This document shows, one piece after another, positions 36,577-46,922 of a stretch of DNA of 64,000 nt; the stretch's first letter is position 1, and each line of letters begins with the position of its first letter. The notes under the pieces are model-generated. The model worked only from the letters and a program-made list of their open reading frames with translations, made no database searches and was not told the origin of the DNA. The position numbers were made by a program, and so were the translations under genes. The stretch spans positions 24,959-88,958 of the forward strand of contig WRLR01000002.1 of assembly GCA_009777515.1 (NCBI GenBank). The letters are read 5' to 3'. The stretch is from Oscillospiraceae bacterium. Its GTDB lineage: Bacteria; Bacillota; Clostridia; WRLR01.

Positions 36577-36671
36577 GGTGCGACGCCCCATCAACGTAGT
36601 TGATGTTATCATCGTAGTTGATGTTAGCATCGTAGTTGATGTTAGCATCGCAGTTGACGTTTGGCGCACCG
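36577..36671. repeat. Four 18-bp tandem repeats enclosed by an inverted repeat
   Basis: ATCGTAGTTGATGTT-type units of 18 bases lie at 36590, 36608, 36626 and 36644. GGTGCGACGCC just before (36577-36587) and GGCGCACC just after (36664-36671) can pair. The whole follows TGTAGGG, the same lead as other repeat elements in this window. No gene is supported from 36567 to 36893 apart from this element. Confidence 0.75.
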
Positions 36672-36893
36672 CAGCAAGGCACTACGAACATATATTTTTA
36701 CGTATATTTTTAACTTACTGTTTGCATACCGTTGGCGGATTGCATGCTGGCGCTAAATGTAATAGAATAAAGCCACTATACACAGTTGCGGAAAGGGCAG
36801 CACCGGGCGGTACGCGCCATTTTATCATGCGTGCGGTACCTGCGATATACGCGGTCCGGGCGGTGCGTGAAATGTATGGTAAAGAATGAAACA

Positions 36894-37127
36894 ATGATGT
36901 TCAAAGTAGACAAAGACAATGCTGAGGAGACGAAACAAATTCTCTCGCTTGTCTTTGCGGCGTTGAATGAAAAGGGATACAACCCGATAAATCAAATAGT
37001 CGGGTACATACTGTCCGGCGATCCGACATATATAACAAGCCACAAAGGCGCCAGGAATATGATCCGGGATCTGGAGCGCGATGAGCTTCTTGAGGAAATA
37101 GTGAAGTACTATGTCAAGCAATTATAG
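36894..37127 (+). CDS. ireB: IreB family regulatory phosphoprotein
   Basis: 77 residues with the near-invariant core of the UPF0297/IreB family: [52 protein letters not shown]. In Enterococcus IreB is a target of the Ser/Thr kinase IreK and tunes cephalosporin tolerance; in other Bacillota it is thought to link PASTA kinases to cell-wall control. The gene is followed by ruvX and a DUF1292 gene, the conserved order in Bacillota. The start is uncertain: ATG 36894 gives the usual family N-terminus, whereas ATG 36876 would add MVKNET, whose threonine could matter because IreB is phosphorylated on N-terminal threonines. Neither has a strong ribosome site. Confidence 0.88.
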   Translation: MMFKVDKDNAEETKQILSLVFAALNEKGYNPINQIVGYILSGDPTYITSHKGARNMIRDLERDELLEEIVKYYVKQL

Positions 37128-37238
37128 GTGCGGGACAGGCAGCAACAGTGCAAGGTATGGCCGTTGTTCCATGCACGGCTTCCATATCAGGTGTGGCCCC
37201 CGTGATATGTTTGGCTGTCGTGATGGGTATAGCCGCCG

Positions 37239-37721
37239 ATGAGGGCTCTGGGCGTCGACTTCGGCGACAGCCGCACAGGCGTGGCCATGTCCGACCCCAT
37301 GGGGTGGACGGCCCAGGGGCTTTTGGTAGTGAAAGGCGGAATGGGCAGGGCAGCCGCGCGCATCGCGGAAATAGTGCGCCAACATGGCGTCCGGACCATC
37401 GTGGTTGGGTATCCGATCAATATGGACGGCACGCCCGGGCATCGGGCCGAACGCACGGACAGTTTCATAAATGCGCTATACAATGAGATGGGCAAAGGGC
37501 CGATCGACATTGACATTGTAAAATGGGACGAACGGCTTACGTCCGTGGAAGCGGCCAGAATATTGAAAACCACTGGCGCCAGGCCAACGTCTCGGGGGAT
37601 GCGCGAAAAAGGCAGTCTTGACATGATGGCGGCTGCAATTATATTACAGAGCTATCTGGACAGTAAGATAAACGATAATGGCAGCCAACAGGAGGGAGAA
37701 CCATATGAGCGGCGACAATGA
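37239..37721 (+). CDS. ruvX: Putative pre-16S rRNA nuclease / Holliday junction resolvase RuvX
   Basis: 160 residues of the YqgF family with RNase H fold. Seen are the first catalytic Asp in ALGVDFGDSRTGVAMSD, the GYPINMDGT loop, the WDERLTS strand and the final acidic residue in KGSLDMMAAAIILQSYLD. The family matures the 5' end of 16S rRNA and was earlier proposed as a junction resolvase. ATG 37239 begins the conserved MRALGVDFG. The C-terminal 15 residues overlap the start of the DUF1292 gene, whose GGAGGG site lies inside ruvX, so the two are translationally linked. It lies about 110 bases after ireB. Confidence 0.9.
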   Translation: MRALGVDFGDSRTGVAMSDPMGWTAQGLLVVKGGMGRAAARIAEIVRQHGVRTIVVGYPINMDGTPGHRAERTDSFINALYNEMGKGPIDIDIVKWDERLTSVEAARILKTTGARPTSRGMREKGSLDMMAAAIILQSYLDSKINDNGSQQEGEPYERRQ

Positions 37722-38307
37722 CGATATCATCATCTTGATTGATGAAAACGGTAGCGAGGTAGAGGCGGAATATGTTGATACGATTGAGTATCGCGGAAAT
37801 AGCTATATCGTACTGCTTCCAAAAGAAGATGACACGCATGAACATTCCCACGAGCATACGCATGAACATGTTCACGAACATACTCACGAACATACGGACG
37901 ACTGCGACTGCGAGACGGAAGTTATTATTCTAAAGGTCGAGCAGGGCACGGGCGGCGAAGACGACACGTTTGTCGCCATCGATGATGAAGACGAACAGGA
38001 CGCCGTATTTGACATTTTTACACAGCGCATGGAAGCTTCCGAATATGACTTCGATGACGACGGCGACGACGAGTACGAAAGCGACGACGACGAAGAAGAC
38101 GACGGCGACGGCACAAGCAGTAAAAGCGCCGACATCGATAATGACGGCAGCAACGGCAGCGACGGCAGCTATAGCGACAACGGCGACGATGAAGATGGCA
38201 GTGGCGATGGCCTCAACGACGACGATAACGCTGGGGACGGCGACGGCTCCGACATAAGCGCCGACGACAACTCCGGCGCCGAGCCCGGCGGCAAAGCCAA
38301 AACTTAA
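37705..38307 (+). CDS. DUF1292 protein with His-rich insert and acidic tail
   Basis: 200 residues. The DUF1292 core is present in two pieces: IILIDENGSEVEAEYVDTIE then YRGNSYIVLLPKEDD, and EVIILKVEQG then DEQDAVFDIFTQRME. Between them lies a run of about ten His alternating with Glu/Thr (HEHSHEHTHEHVHEHTHEHT) ending in DDCDCE, a likely divalent-metal-binding stretch. After residue 110 the protein is almost only Asp, Ser, Gly and Glu. GGAGGGAG seven bases before ATG 37705 fixes the start. Core function unknown; its place after ireB and ruvX is conserved across Bacillota. The 3' end overlaps the convergent ispF stop by three bases. Confidence 0.85.
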   Translation: MSGDNDDIIILIDENGSEVEAEYVDTIEYRGNSYIVLLPKEDDTHEHSHEHTHEHVHEHTHEHTDDCDCETEVIILKVEQGTGGEDDTFVAIDDEDEQDAVFDIFTQRMEASEYDFDDDGDDEYESDDDEEDDGDGTSSKSADIDNDGSNGSDGSYSDNGDDEDGSGDGLNDDDNAGDGDGSDISADDNSGAEPGGKAKT

Positions 38308-38882
38308 CGCGCGCCGCCGGAAATGGGCATGGCGCCAAATTCGGCGGTCAATACGCACAACGCCTGTATACCCAGGCCCCTGCCAAAATCCGTCAGCCCC
38401 TCGCCGCTGGTCGCGGTTATGCACACGCTACCCATATCTATGCCGACGATATCCGCAATATGTTGCCTCATCTCCATGATCCTCGGCGAAATCGATGGAC
38501 GCAAGCATTCGATAGAAAATGATATGTGGGCGATCCTGCCGCCCGCGAGGTGCTTCATCGCTTCTTTAACATAGGCGGCGCTGTCCGTGACGCCATCTTC
38601 CTTGCACATCCGATCTGCAACAGCTCCTAATATATTAACGCCCGTGACGCCCGATATCGCATTGCACAAAGCGTGCAATACCACGTCCGCGTCGCTATTG
38701 CCGGCCAGCGGCGGAGCGTCGAAAAACTCAACCCCTCCCAGCAGAAGCGCCCGCCCCCCCGCGCCGCCAATGCCGCCCGCACCACTCATACCCTCCGCGC
38801 CACAAACGCCGCCCACGCCGCTCTCATCCCCAACGCTGAAAAACCTGTGCGAGTCCTGCCCTATAGCCACTTTTAAATGCAT
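38304..38882 (-). CDS. ispF: 2-C-methyl-D-erythritol 2,4-cyclodiphosphate synthase
   Basis: About 192 residues; fifth step of the non-mevalonate isoprenoid pathway, forming the cyclic diphosphate. Zinc ligands Asp10 and His12 sit in IGQDSHRF, and the third, His, in DADVVLHALCNAISG. The cytidine-binding end is SGEGLTDFGRGLGIQALCVL, a divergent form of the usual T-T-E-x-LGF-x-GR motif. A Gly-rich insertion (38748-38833, about 28 residues) interrupts the N-terminal loop between HRF and LLLGGVEF. ATG 38882 gives the usual N-terminus; ATG 38903 is possible. No ispD gene is adjacent. The gene is convergent with the DUF1292 gene. Confidence 0.85.
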   Translation of the reverse strand: MHLKVAIGQDSHRFFSVGDESGVGGVCGAEGMSGAGGIGGAGGRALLLGGVEFFDAPPLAGNSDADVVLHALCNAISGVTGVNILGAVADRMCKEDGVTDSAAYVKEAMKHLAGGRIAHISFSIECLRPSISPRIMEMRQHIADIVGIDMGSVCITATSGEGLTDFGRGLGIQALCVLTAEFGAMPISGGAR

Positions 38883-38983
38883 AGTCGCCCACCCCGCGCA
38901 CATGTAAATTAACAGTCGTAAGTCAATTCCTTTACATTTTATTAAACTTTATGTTAATATAACCACCGCAAAACCGTCAGGAA

Positions 38984-39012
38984 TTGACAAAGATTTACCA
39001 TTATACTATTAT
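38984..39012 (+). promoter_or_regulatory. Sigma-A promoter of the TPR protein gene
   Basis: TTGACA (38984-38989), 17-base spacer, TATTAT (39007-39012). A near-consensus promoter about 75 bases before the GTG start. Confidence 0.75.
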
Positions 39013-39089
39013 AGCATTATACTACTATACTTTAATTAGGCTCGAAACTACACATTGCTAGATTAGATACCATACAATGAGGTTATATA

Positions 39090-40010
39090 GTGAATAATCA
39101 ACGGCGATCCGGCACCAAAAGCAAAGTTTTGCTCTACTCCCAGGATCACGATTTATATTTTCGGCTGGCAGTAAAGCACGCGATGCGCAAAGACTTTTAC
39201 GGTTCGTTGAAATACATCAATCTGGCGATTGAAAAAGACGAATACAACACCGAATACCTGTTCAATAAGGCATGCCTCCTCGTTGAACTCAAACGGACGC
39301 GCGAGTCCATCAAACTGCTCAACTATATTATATGGAACATTGACCCTACATACTCGGAGTGTTATTTTGGCCTCGGTTGCAACTATTTTGAAATAGGGAA
39401 CTATGAAAAGGCGCTGCATTACTTTGAAAAATACGTCCTGATGGAAGACGACGGCGACTTTTGCGAGGACGCATACGAAATTCTGTTTTATATGAGGCTG
39501 CCGGGGGAGGAGATCGATTTTGACCTCGACAGCCAAATAGACATGAGCGAAAAAGCGCAGAAGCGCCACCGGGACTCCTCGATGAAGCTGCACGCAACGG
39601 GGAGCATGTATCTGAACCGGGGCAATTATAAGGAGGCCATCCGCCAGTTCGAGCGCTCTATTATGGCCTACCCGGAGATAAAGAGTTCGAGGATCCGCCT
39701 GTCCATGGCGTATTATATGACGGGCCAGCTCGCAATGGCGAAATTGCTGGCGAGCAGCGTCCTTAAAATGCAAAAGAACCACCGCATGGCCAAGCTGTGC
39801 CTCGCGCTGTACTATTCGACCGAGGGCTTGACGGACATGTCCGAAAGGATACTCAGCGTGTTTGCGCGCATGCGCGGGAAAAAGCAGTACAGCGCGCAGG
39901 AGGGCGAGGACCGCAAATTTTACGAGCAGATGCTAAAGGTGGCGCCGGTGGGCGAGGAGCTGAAAACAAAGCTCTTCGGCGTGGCGCAGAAGCTTTATAT
40001 GCTGGGTTAG
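39090..40010 (+). CDS. Tetratricopeptide repeat protein
   Basis: 306 residues made mainly of helical pairs of TPR type: SLKYINLAIEKDEYNTEYLF, CYFGLGCNYFEIGNYEKALH and STGSMYLNRGNYKEAIRQFE-like units (here ATGSMYLNRGNYKEAIRQFE). No signal peptide, membrane segment or enzyme domain is seen, so it is a cytoplasmic scaffold or adaptor. GTG 39090 with GAGG nine bases upstream is the start. It has its own promoter and terminator, so it is a single-gene transcript. The partner is unknown. Confidence 0.85.
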   Translation: MNNQRRSGTKSKVLLYSQDHDLYFRLAVKHAMRKDFYGSLKYINLAIEKDEYNTEYLFNKACLLVELKRTRESIKLLNYIIWNIDPTYSECYFGLGCNYFEIGNYEKALHYFEKYVLMEDDGDFCEDAYEILFYMRLPGEEIDFDLDSQIDMSEKAQKRHRDSSMKLHATGSMYLNRGNYKEAIRQFERSIMAYPEIKSSRIRLSMAYYMTGQLAMAKLLASSVLKMQKNHRMAKLCLALYYSTEGLTDMSERILSVFARMRGKKQYSAQEGEDRKFYEQMLKVAPVGEELKTKLFGVAQKLYMLG

Positions 40011-40087
40011 TATTCATCTGCTTTATTTTGCTATATTAATCTGAAATAATATTCCGATAAAACACCCTATAAATAGACACATGTGAA

Positions 40088-40133
40088 AACAGGCGATCCG
40101 TGGAGCAAATGGAAGATTATCGCCTGTTTTTTT
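40088..40133 (+). terminator. Rho-independent terminator after the TPR gene
   Basis: AACAGGCGAT (40088-40097) pairs with ATCGCCTGTT (40119-40128), followed by a run of T to 40133. The loop is 21 bases. Confidence 0.8.
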
Positions 40134-40219
40134 ATTTCAGTTGCCCGCCATTGCTTAATTCTGGCGAATTCCTATGATTTATGTATTTGCGTTCAATTTG
40201 ACTATTCTATATTATACTG

Positions 40220-40626
<407 letters not shown>

Positions 40627-40707
40627 GTCCGTCCGTCAGCAACGCATAAAAGTCACCACAACAAAATCACATTATTCAATTATTTGGGAGGCAAGGAGGC
40701 AATTTGA

Positions 40708-42342
<1,635 letters not shown>

Positions 42343-42368
42343 CAGTATACAAGTAAACACAAGTTTGA

Positions 42369-42397
42369 AAAGGGGCGGCCCTCGCGGCTGCCCCTTT
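42369..42397 (+). terminator. Hairpin after groEL
   Basis: AAAGGGGCGGCC pairs with GGCTGCCCCTTT (one G-U pair) around a 5-base loop, 27 bases after the groEL stop. The T-run is short, so it may work together with the next hairpin. Confidence 0.65.
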
Positions 42398-42416
42398 ATA
42401 ATGTATTAATACGCAA

Positions 42417-42460
42417 AAAAGGCCTACTTCCCCACATCGGGGGGTAGGCCTTTTAAATTT
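42417..42460. terminator. Strong bidirectional terminator downstream of groEL
   Basis: AAAAGGCCTAC (42417-42427) pairs with GTAGGCCTTTT (42444-42454), with an inner CCCC/GGGG stem, followed by AAATTTT. It can serve the groESL transcript and, in reverse, the operon ending with the DUF4446 gene. Confidence 0.8.
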
Positions 42461-42781
42461 TGTGCGTATCCATAATTGGGCTGTGCATAAATCATTCACT
42501 TATGCACATAAAACGGATGTTTTATCTGGTATTATATTCCATAATCGTTGAAATCCTTTAACCGCAAGGCTTTAAAGGCATTTTATACATTTAGGGTTTT
42601 GCACATACTTTTTTTATTTTGTTGATAAAAACCCTTGACAGACCGTGTTCAAATTGCTCAACCAATAAAATCAAGACGTTCAAGTGTTCGCTTTATTGCT
42701 ATATAAGTGTATAAGTCCGACGCATTTTTGCCAACTACTGCTAGTTCGCCCATATATGCAATTTTTGATTTTTTTATGCAC
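42461..42781. other. AT-rich intergenic stretch without a recognised feature
   Basis: Between the groEL terminator and the DUF4446 stop I see no gene, RNA or clear repeat. Confidence 0.5.
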
Positions 42782-43312
42782 TTACTGGCTTCCGCGCCTG
42801 TAATATGTCATGTCAATGTAGCGTTTTCGCGCCAGCCCTATGGCGTTCCCTTCTTCTTCGGTGAGCACATAATCGGAGACGCCGAATTTCACTGGCTTTG
42901 CGTACGTGGTGGAGGAATCGCGCCCAAAAATACCGGAGATTACGACACCGTTGTCTTCGTGATCGAGAAGCGCCAGCGAGAAGCTTTGATCGCTCCCCAC
43001 GTTGTGGAACGCGTTGTATCTGACGACAGCGACTTTTTGTATGCAATAGCCGAGCGTGGAATACAGTTGGGCAATATCCTTTTCCGTCTCCCTGTTGTCC
43101 CGCTCTATGCCCCGAATCAATGATGCCAAATCATGCAGCAAATCACGCGACTCGTCGTCGCCGAGATAGTCGAGCAGCGCGCCGTAATCGTTCCTCACAT
43201 GATTGAGATCGGCCCGCGTGGAAACGGTTAGGACCAGCGTACCAATCAATAGCGAAAACATAATCCCCATGACAAGCAACGGCGCTTCGCCATATGCTAG
43301 CAGCGCATCCAT
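42782..43312 (-). CDS. DUF4446 family membrane-anchored protein
   Basis: 176 residues. A single N-terminal membrane segment (LLVMGIMFSLLIGTLVLTV) is followed by a helical region (ADLNHVRNDYGALLDYLGDD; IRGIERDNRETEKDIAQLY) and a small beta domain (VVRYNAFHNVGSDQSFSLAL; GVVISGIFGRDSSTTYAKPV), which is the mark of DUF4446. Function unknown. The family is usually encoded beside parB in Bacillota, as here. GGGGGAG eight bases before ATG 43312 supports the start. It is the last gene of the parA-parB transcript. Confidence 0.85.
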   Translation of the reverse strand: MDALLAYGEAPLLVMGIMFSLLIGTLVLTVSTRADLNHVRNDYGALLDYLGDDESRDLLHDLASLIRGIERDNRETEKDIAQLYSTLGYCIQKVAVVRYNAFHNVGSDQSFSLALLDHEDNGVVISGIFGRDSSTTYAKPVKFGVSDYVLTEEEGNAIGLARKRYIDMTYYRRGSQ

Positions 43313-43345
43313 CTAACATTCTCCCCCGTATTTAAATGCGGCCCG

Positions 43346-44263
43346 TCAAAACATGCCGCCAATTCCAAACTGTTCCAGAAGCCTTTGTAACTCTTCGTCG
43401 CCGTAATATTCGATGACGATTTTACCGGCTTTGCCACGGGCTCCGGAGAGCGACACGCGCGTGTTGAAGCGGGTGCGCAGTTCGTCCTCAATCCTTTTCA
43501 AAGCAACCTCGCGCTCACCGCTATCGCTTCCGCCGCTACCTACGCCACCGCCGCCATTGGCGCCCCTTTTATCGCTTTCGGGCGGTTCGTCGGCGGCTGC
43601 TGCTTCCCTGCCCGCGAGAACCTCCGACTGGCGTACATTAAGGTCTCGTTCAACGATATTGTCGGCGACGGTGTCCCTGCGCTCCTCGGATTCTATCGAT
43701 AATAGCGCCCTGGCGTGCCCAGGCGTGATTGCGCCTTTTGACAGCAGTTCTTTTATATGGCTGGAAAGCTTTAACAGCCGGATCGCATTGGCGACCGCCG
43801 GCCTGCTCTTTCCGACGGTCCGTGCGATTTTTTCCTGGGTATAGCCATATTCGGTGATGAGCCGCTCATAGCCGTTTGCTTCCTCGACCGGATTCAAGTC
43901 CTGGCGCTGAAGATTTTCGATAAGCGCCACTTCCACGCCCCGCTCCTTAGAATATTTCCTCACTATCGCCGGGATGGTCGCAAGCCCCGCGAGCCGCGCG
44001 GCGCGCCAGCGCCTCTCGCCTGCGATGATTTTGTAGTACGCGCCCTCGTCCGATACTATTATAGGCTGTACAACGCCGACAGACGCTATAGACTCGGCAA
44101 GTTGCCGCAAGGCATCGCCGTCAAAATTGCTCCTTGGTTGTTCGGGATTGGGCTCTATTTTCCCGACGTCCAGTTCCACAACCGCAGACTCGTCGCCCTG
44201 TGGCGGCGACGGCAACAATGCGTTCAAGCCCTTCCCAAGTGCCTTTTTCACAAAAAATGCCAT
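43346..44263 (-). CDS. parB: Chromosome partitioning protein ParB (Spo0J-like CTPase)
   Basis: 305 residues. N-terminal ALGKGLNALLP, the ParB/Srx domain with EPNPEQPRSNFD and the CTP-binding motif IIAGERRWRAARLAGL, then the helix-turn-helix NGYERLITEYGYTQEKIART and VGKSRPAVANAIRLLKL for parS binding, and a C-terminal dimer domain ending in FGIGGMF. It clamps and slides on DNA around parS and loads SMC. An Ala/Glu then Gly/Ser-rich stretch (43505-43617) joins the DNA-binding and dimer domains; a linker is normal there, but this one is unusually Gly-rich. No parS site was found in the window. parA lies upstream, with a 176-base gap. Confidence 0.95.
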   Translation of the reverse strand: MAFFVKKALGKGLNALLPSPPQGDESAVVELDVGKIEPNPEQPRSNFDGDALRQLAESIASVGVVQPIIVSDEGAYYKIIAGERRWRAARLAGLATIPAIVRKYSKERGVEVALIENLQRQDLNPVEEANGYERLITEYGYTQEKIARTVGKSRPAVANAIRLLKLSSHIKELLSKGAITPGHARALLSIESEERRDTVADNIVERDLNVRQSEVLAGREAAAADEPPESDKRGANGGGGVGSGGSDSGEREVALKRIEDELRTRFNTRVSLSGARGKAGKIVIEYYGDEELQRLLEQFGIGGMF

Positions 44264-44439
44264 TCATAAGCTGAGCACAAACAGAACATCAAAGATGAAT
44301 GGCGTCGCGCCACAGCCCTGCCCTTTCTTATTATATTCACTCAAACCGCTATAGATAGAAATCTTCAAGCAAATTGTTAAGCATCTACATTCAAACATTA
44401 ACCTATAGGCATTTGCTTATTGGCATAAGCATTCAACCA

Positions 44440-45213
44440 TCAGTTTCGCCCATCTATGCGTTCCAGTACCTCCACCGCTAAATCCATATACGCGCCGGCG
44501 CCCTTGCTCTGCCCGTCGTACAGTATAATTGGGAGGCCGTGGCTCGGCGCTTCGCCCAGCTTGACATTTCTGGGAATAAACGCAGGGTAGACCATCCCCC
44601 TAAAATGCTTCTTTATCTCGTCCACTACCTGCACGGACAGGTTCGTTCTGGCGTCAAACATCGTGAGGACGACCCCTTCTATTTCCAGCGCCGGGTTAAA
44701 ATTTTTCTGAACAAGGTTCACCGTGCGCACCAGTTGGCCGACGCCCTCCAGGGCGTAATATTCGCACTGGATCGGCATAATCACCGAGTCCGCAGCCGTC
44801 AGCGCGTTCAGCGTGAGAAGGCTAAGCGAAGGCGGGCAGTCGATGAAAATGAGGTCATATGCCGCGCTGCACCCCGCGAGCGCGTCTTTTAGCACCCGCT
44901 CCCGCCCGGGGAACGTCACCATTTCGATTTCAGCCCCCGCCAACTGTATATTCGCCGGACACAGCGTAAGCGTCTTTATCATGGTCTTGGACAATACGGC
45001 ATCCATACCATCTCCGTTGATCAGCACATCGTATATTGATCTTTTCAGCGCGTCCTTGTTTATCCCGAAGCCGCTCGTCGTATTGCCCTGTGGATCTATA
45101 TCTATCAGCAGCACCTTTTTTCCGCCATGCGCGATGCAGGCGCTCAGGTTCACCGCTGTCGTCGTTTTCCCTACCCCGCCTTTCTGGTTAGCTATTGCGA
45201 TAATTCTAGACAT
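44440..45213 (-). CDS. parA: Chromosome partitioning ATPase ParA (Soj-like)
   Basis: 257 residues. The deviant Walker A box NQKGGVGKTTTAVNL, Walker A' LLIDIDPQGNTTSG and Walker B YDLIFIDCPPSLSLLTLNAL identify a chromosomal Soj/ParA ATPase. It forms ATP-dependent dimers on DNA and works with ParB in origin segregation. ATG 45213 is chosen because GGAGG precedes it; the in-frame ATG at 45228 would contain that site. It has no N-terminal DNA-binding extension, as expected for the chromosomal rather than plasmid P1 type. fchA and ftcD precede it on the same strand. Confidence 0.95.
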   Translation of the reverse strand: MSRIIAIANQKGGVGKTTTAVNLSACIAHGGKKVLLIDIDPQGNTTSGFGINKDALKRSIYDVLINGDGMDAVLSKTMIKTLTLCPANIQLAGAEIEMVTFPGRERVLKDALAGCSAAYDLIFIDCPPSLSLLTLNALTAADSVIMPIQCEYYALEGVGQLVRTVNLVQKNFNPALEIEGVVLTMFDARTNLSVQVVDEIKKHFRGMVYPAFIPRNVKLGEAPSHGLPIILYDGQSKGAGAYMDLAVEVLERIDGRN

Positions 45214-45269
45214 TCGTCCTCCGGGCATACGCCCTGGAAATTATAGGGCGACCGTTCCGCATATATCCA

Positions 45270-45899
45270 TTATATCTTGTTTTTAATTGTTTCGTATATA
45301 TTATCTGCCGTCCGGAGGGCGCTTTCGAGCGTTTTTGCCCCTTTATTGCGGTATTCCTCCACAAAGCTTTCATCTTTTATGCTACCGAGATTGATGAGCA
45401 TGTTCAGCCACGCGCCTTGCGCGGAGGCCTTCAGGCAGGCGGCGGCGACGCCTATGTCGCTCGCGACGTTCCGGTTCGTCTTGCCTATCGCTTGCTCCGT
45501 AAGCTCCAGCGCCTGTGCGCACAGTTCCAGCACTTTATGCGGCGTGATGGTGCAGGCCTTCAGCGCCTCCTGCAGGGCCTGGGTCCGGGATGTTTTTTCC
45601 GCTTCGGTCGCTTTTGGCATTATATAAGCGGCACTCATTGTGTTGAAAACCGATACGTCCTCATCCACGAGAACCAGAAATTTTTCCTGCGCCGCGCGCG
45701 CCTGTTCCAACAGCCGCGCGTTGAAGTCGGCGTGCTGCGCGTATTTCGCCCGGCCTTCGGTGAGCGAACCCACCATCCCCATAAGCGACGCGCCGATAGC
45801 GCCTGCAAGCGCTGCTGCGGAACCTCCCCCGGGCGCCGGCGCGTCAGACGCGAGAATTTGCATATAATGCCTGATTGTACCTTCTGTAAGCGATGCCAT
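45270..45899 (-). CDS. fchA: Cyclodeaminase/cyclohydrolase family protein (methenyl-THF cyclohydrolase FchA)
   Basis: 209 residues, all-alpha fold equal to the C-terminal half of animal formiminotransferase-cyclodeaminase. Signature parts: DAPAPGGGSAAALAGAIGAS at the N-terminus, AYIMPKATEAEKTSRTQALQ and NVASDIGVAAACLKASAQGA. The reaction is conversion of 5-formimino-THF to methenyl-THF with release of ammonia, or methenyl-THF hydrolysis. The gene lies 37 bases after ftcD, so the two enzymes fused in animals are separate neighbours here, supporting a formimino-group (histidine, purine or glycine-related) one-carbon route. A 56-base gap separates it from parA. Confidence 0.9.
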   Translation of the reverse strand: MASLTEGTIRHYMQILASDAPAPGGGSAAALAGAIGASLMGMVGSLTEGRAKYAQHADFNARLLEQARAAQEKFLVLVDEDVSVFNTMSAAYIMPKATEAEKTSRTQALQEALKACTITPHKVLELCAQALELTEQAIGKTNRNVASDIGVAAACLKASAQGAWLNMLINLGSIKDESFVEEYRNKGAKTLESALRTADNIYETIKNKI

Positions 45900-45936
45900 T
45901 GCGTAATGTGTCCCCTTTATATAAATATAAGCTGCA

Positions 45937-46839
45937 TCAAAGTTCCAATATGCGGCTTTCCAGCACCTGCCTGTCGCGGTCGAAATCGCCCAATTTAAGA
46001 AAATGCTTCGCGCAATCGATCAACGCGTCCGCCGGCGCCAAACCGATGATCTCGCTACCCGTCACGGGAACGCCGAGGCGTGCGGCATGCTCGCATATAG
46101 CCTCATAAACCGTGTGGAGCGGCGTCGAATCACAGTCGACCATGTTCATCGAAACCTGCGTGGCGCCCCTGCTCTCCAGCTTAACACCTATCGCCTTACA
46201 GTGCGCGAACCCCCCGCTCGACCCCCTGATGGCCTTTGCTATGCTTTTAGCGGCGCGAACGTCGGGCGTGCCAAGATTTACATTGAACGCGACCAGGGGC
46301 TTGCGTGCGCCCACCGCCGTCACCCCTGCCGTCGGATGTATCGCCCGCCCGCCAAAGTCCGGCGCCCATTCTTCTTGCAACAGCTTGTGCGGCATCCCCT
46401 CAAATCCGCCCCTGCGGACAGACGCCAAATCTCTGCGCTCCTCACGCGTACACGACTCCCCGTAAAGGAAGCACGGGATACCCAGCTCGTTGGCTATCAG
46501 CCCCGCCACGCGCCTCGATACTTCGACACATTCGTCCATGGTGCTGCCCCGGATCGGTATAAACGGAATTACGTCTGCCGCCCCCATCCGGGGGTGCGCG
46601 CCGGAGTGTCTTGTCATATCGATGTTGTCGCGCGCCACACGGCACAAACGGAACGCCGCTTCGGAGACGCCATCCGGGCTGCCGAGCAGCGTAAATACGC
46701 TGCGATTATGGTCGGGGTCGGACGAATAGTCCAGCAATGCGACACCGGAAATGCCCTCCGCTGCGCGTCTCAGGGCGGCAATGACGCCCATGTCGCGCCC
46801 CTCGCTGAAATTGGGCACGCACTCGATAAGTTTTTCCAT
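45937..46839 (-). CDS. ftcD: Glutamate formimidoyltransferase
   Basis: 300 residues, the formiminotransferase N and C subdomains. Marker stretches: IECVPNFSEGRDMGVIAALR, LLDYSSDPDHNRSVFTLLGS (with the active His), TRHSGAHPRMGAADVIPFIP and RKPLVAFNVNLGTPDVRAAK. It moves the formimino group of formiminoglutamate to tetrahydrofolate, the last part of histidine breakdown. ATG 46839 is the usual family start, but no ribosome site precedes it; instead a -10 box ends only seven bases upstream, so the message is probably leaderless. It forms an operon with fchA. No other hut genes are present in the window. Confidence 0.92.
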   Translation of the reverse strand: MEKLIECVPNFSEGRDMGVIAALRRAAEGISGVALLDYSSDPDHNRSVFTLLGSPDGVSEAAFRLCRVARDNIDMTRHSGAHPRMGAADVIPFIPIRGSTMDECVEVSRRVAGLIANELGIPCFLYGESCTREERRDLASVRRGGFEGMPHKLLQEEWAPDFGGRAIHPTAGVTAVGARKPLVAFNVNLGTPDVRAAKSIAKAIRGSSGGFAHCKAIGVKLESRGATQVSMNMVDCDSTPLHTVYEAICEHAARLGVPVTGSEIIGLAPADALIDCAKHFLKLGDFDRDRQVLESRILEL

Positions 46840-46846
46840 AAAGATT

Positions 46847-46875
46847 ATTATATAATGTATACACGACTGTGTCAT
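46847..46875 (-). promoter_or_regulatory. Promoter of ftcD, apparently giving a leaderless mRNA
   Basis: On the minus strand: ATGACA (46875-46870), exactly 17 bases, TATAAT (46852-46847), then AATCTTT and the ATG at 46839. With a usual 6-7 base distance from -10 to start site, transcription begins at or within a base or two of the A of ATG. Confidence 0.65.
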
Positions 46876-46922
46876 CAGTCCCTCATGGAATCATGCCTGC
46901 TGGCGAAAGGGGAATGTTTTTT

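Noticed and set aside
44264..44439. Possible parS site between parA and parB
   Set aside because: No sequence close to TGTTTCACGTGAAACA was found here or elsewhere in the window.
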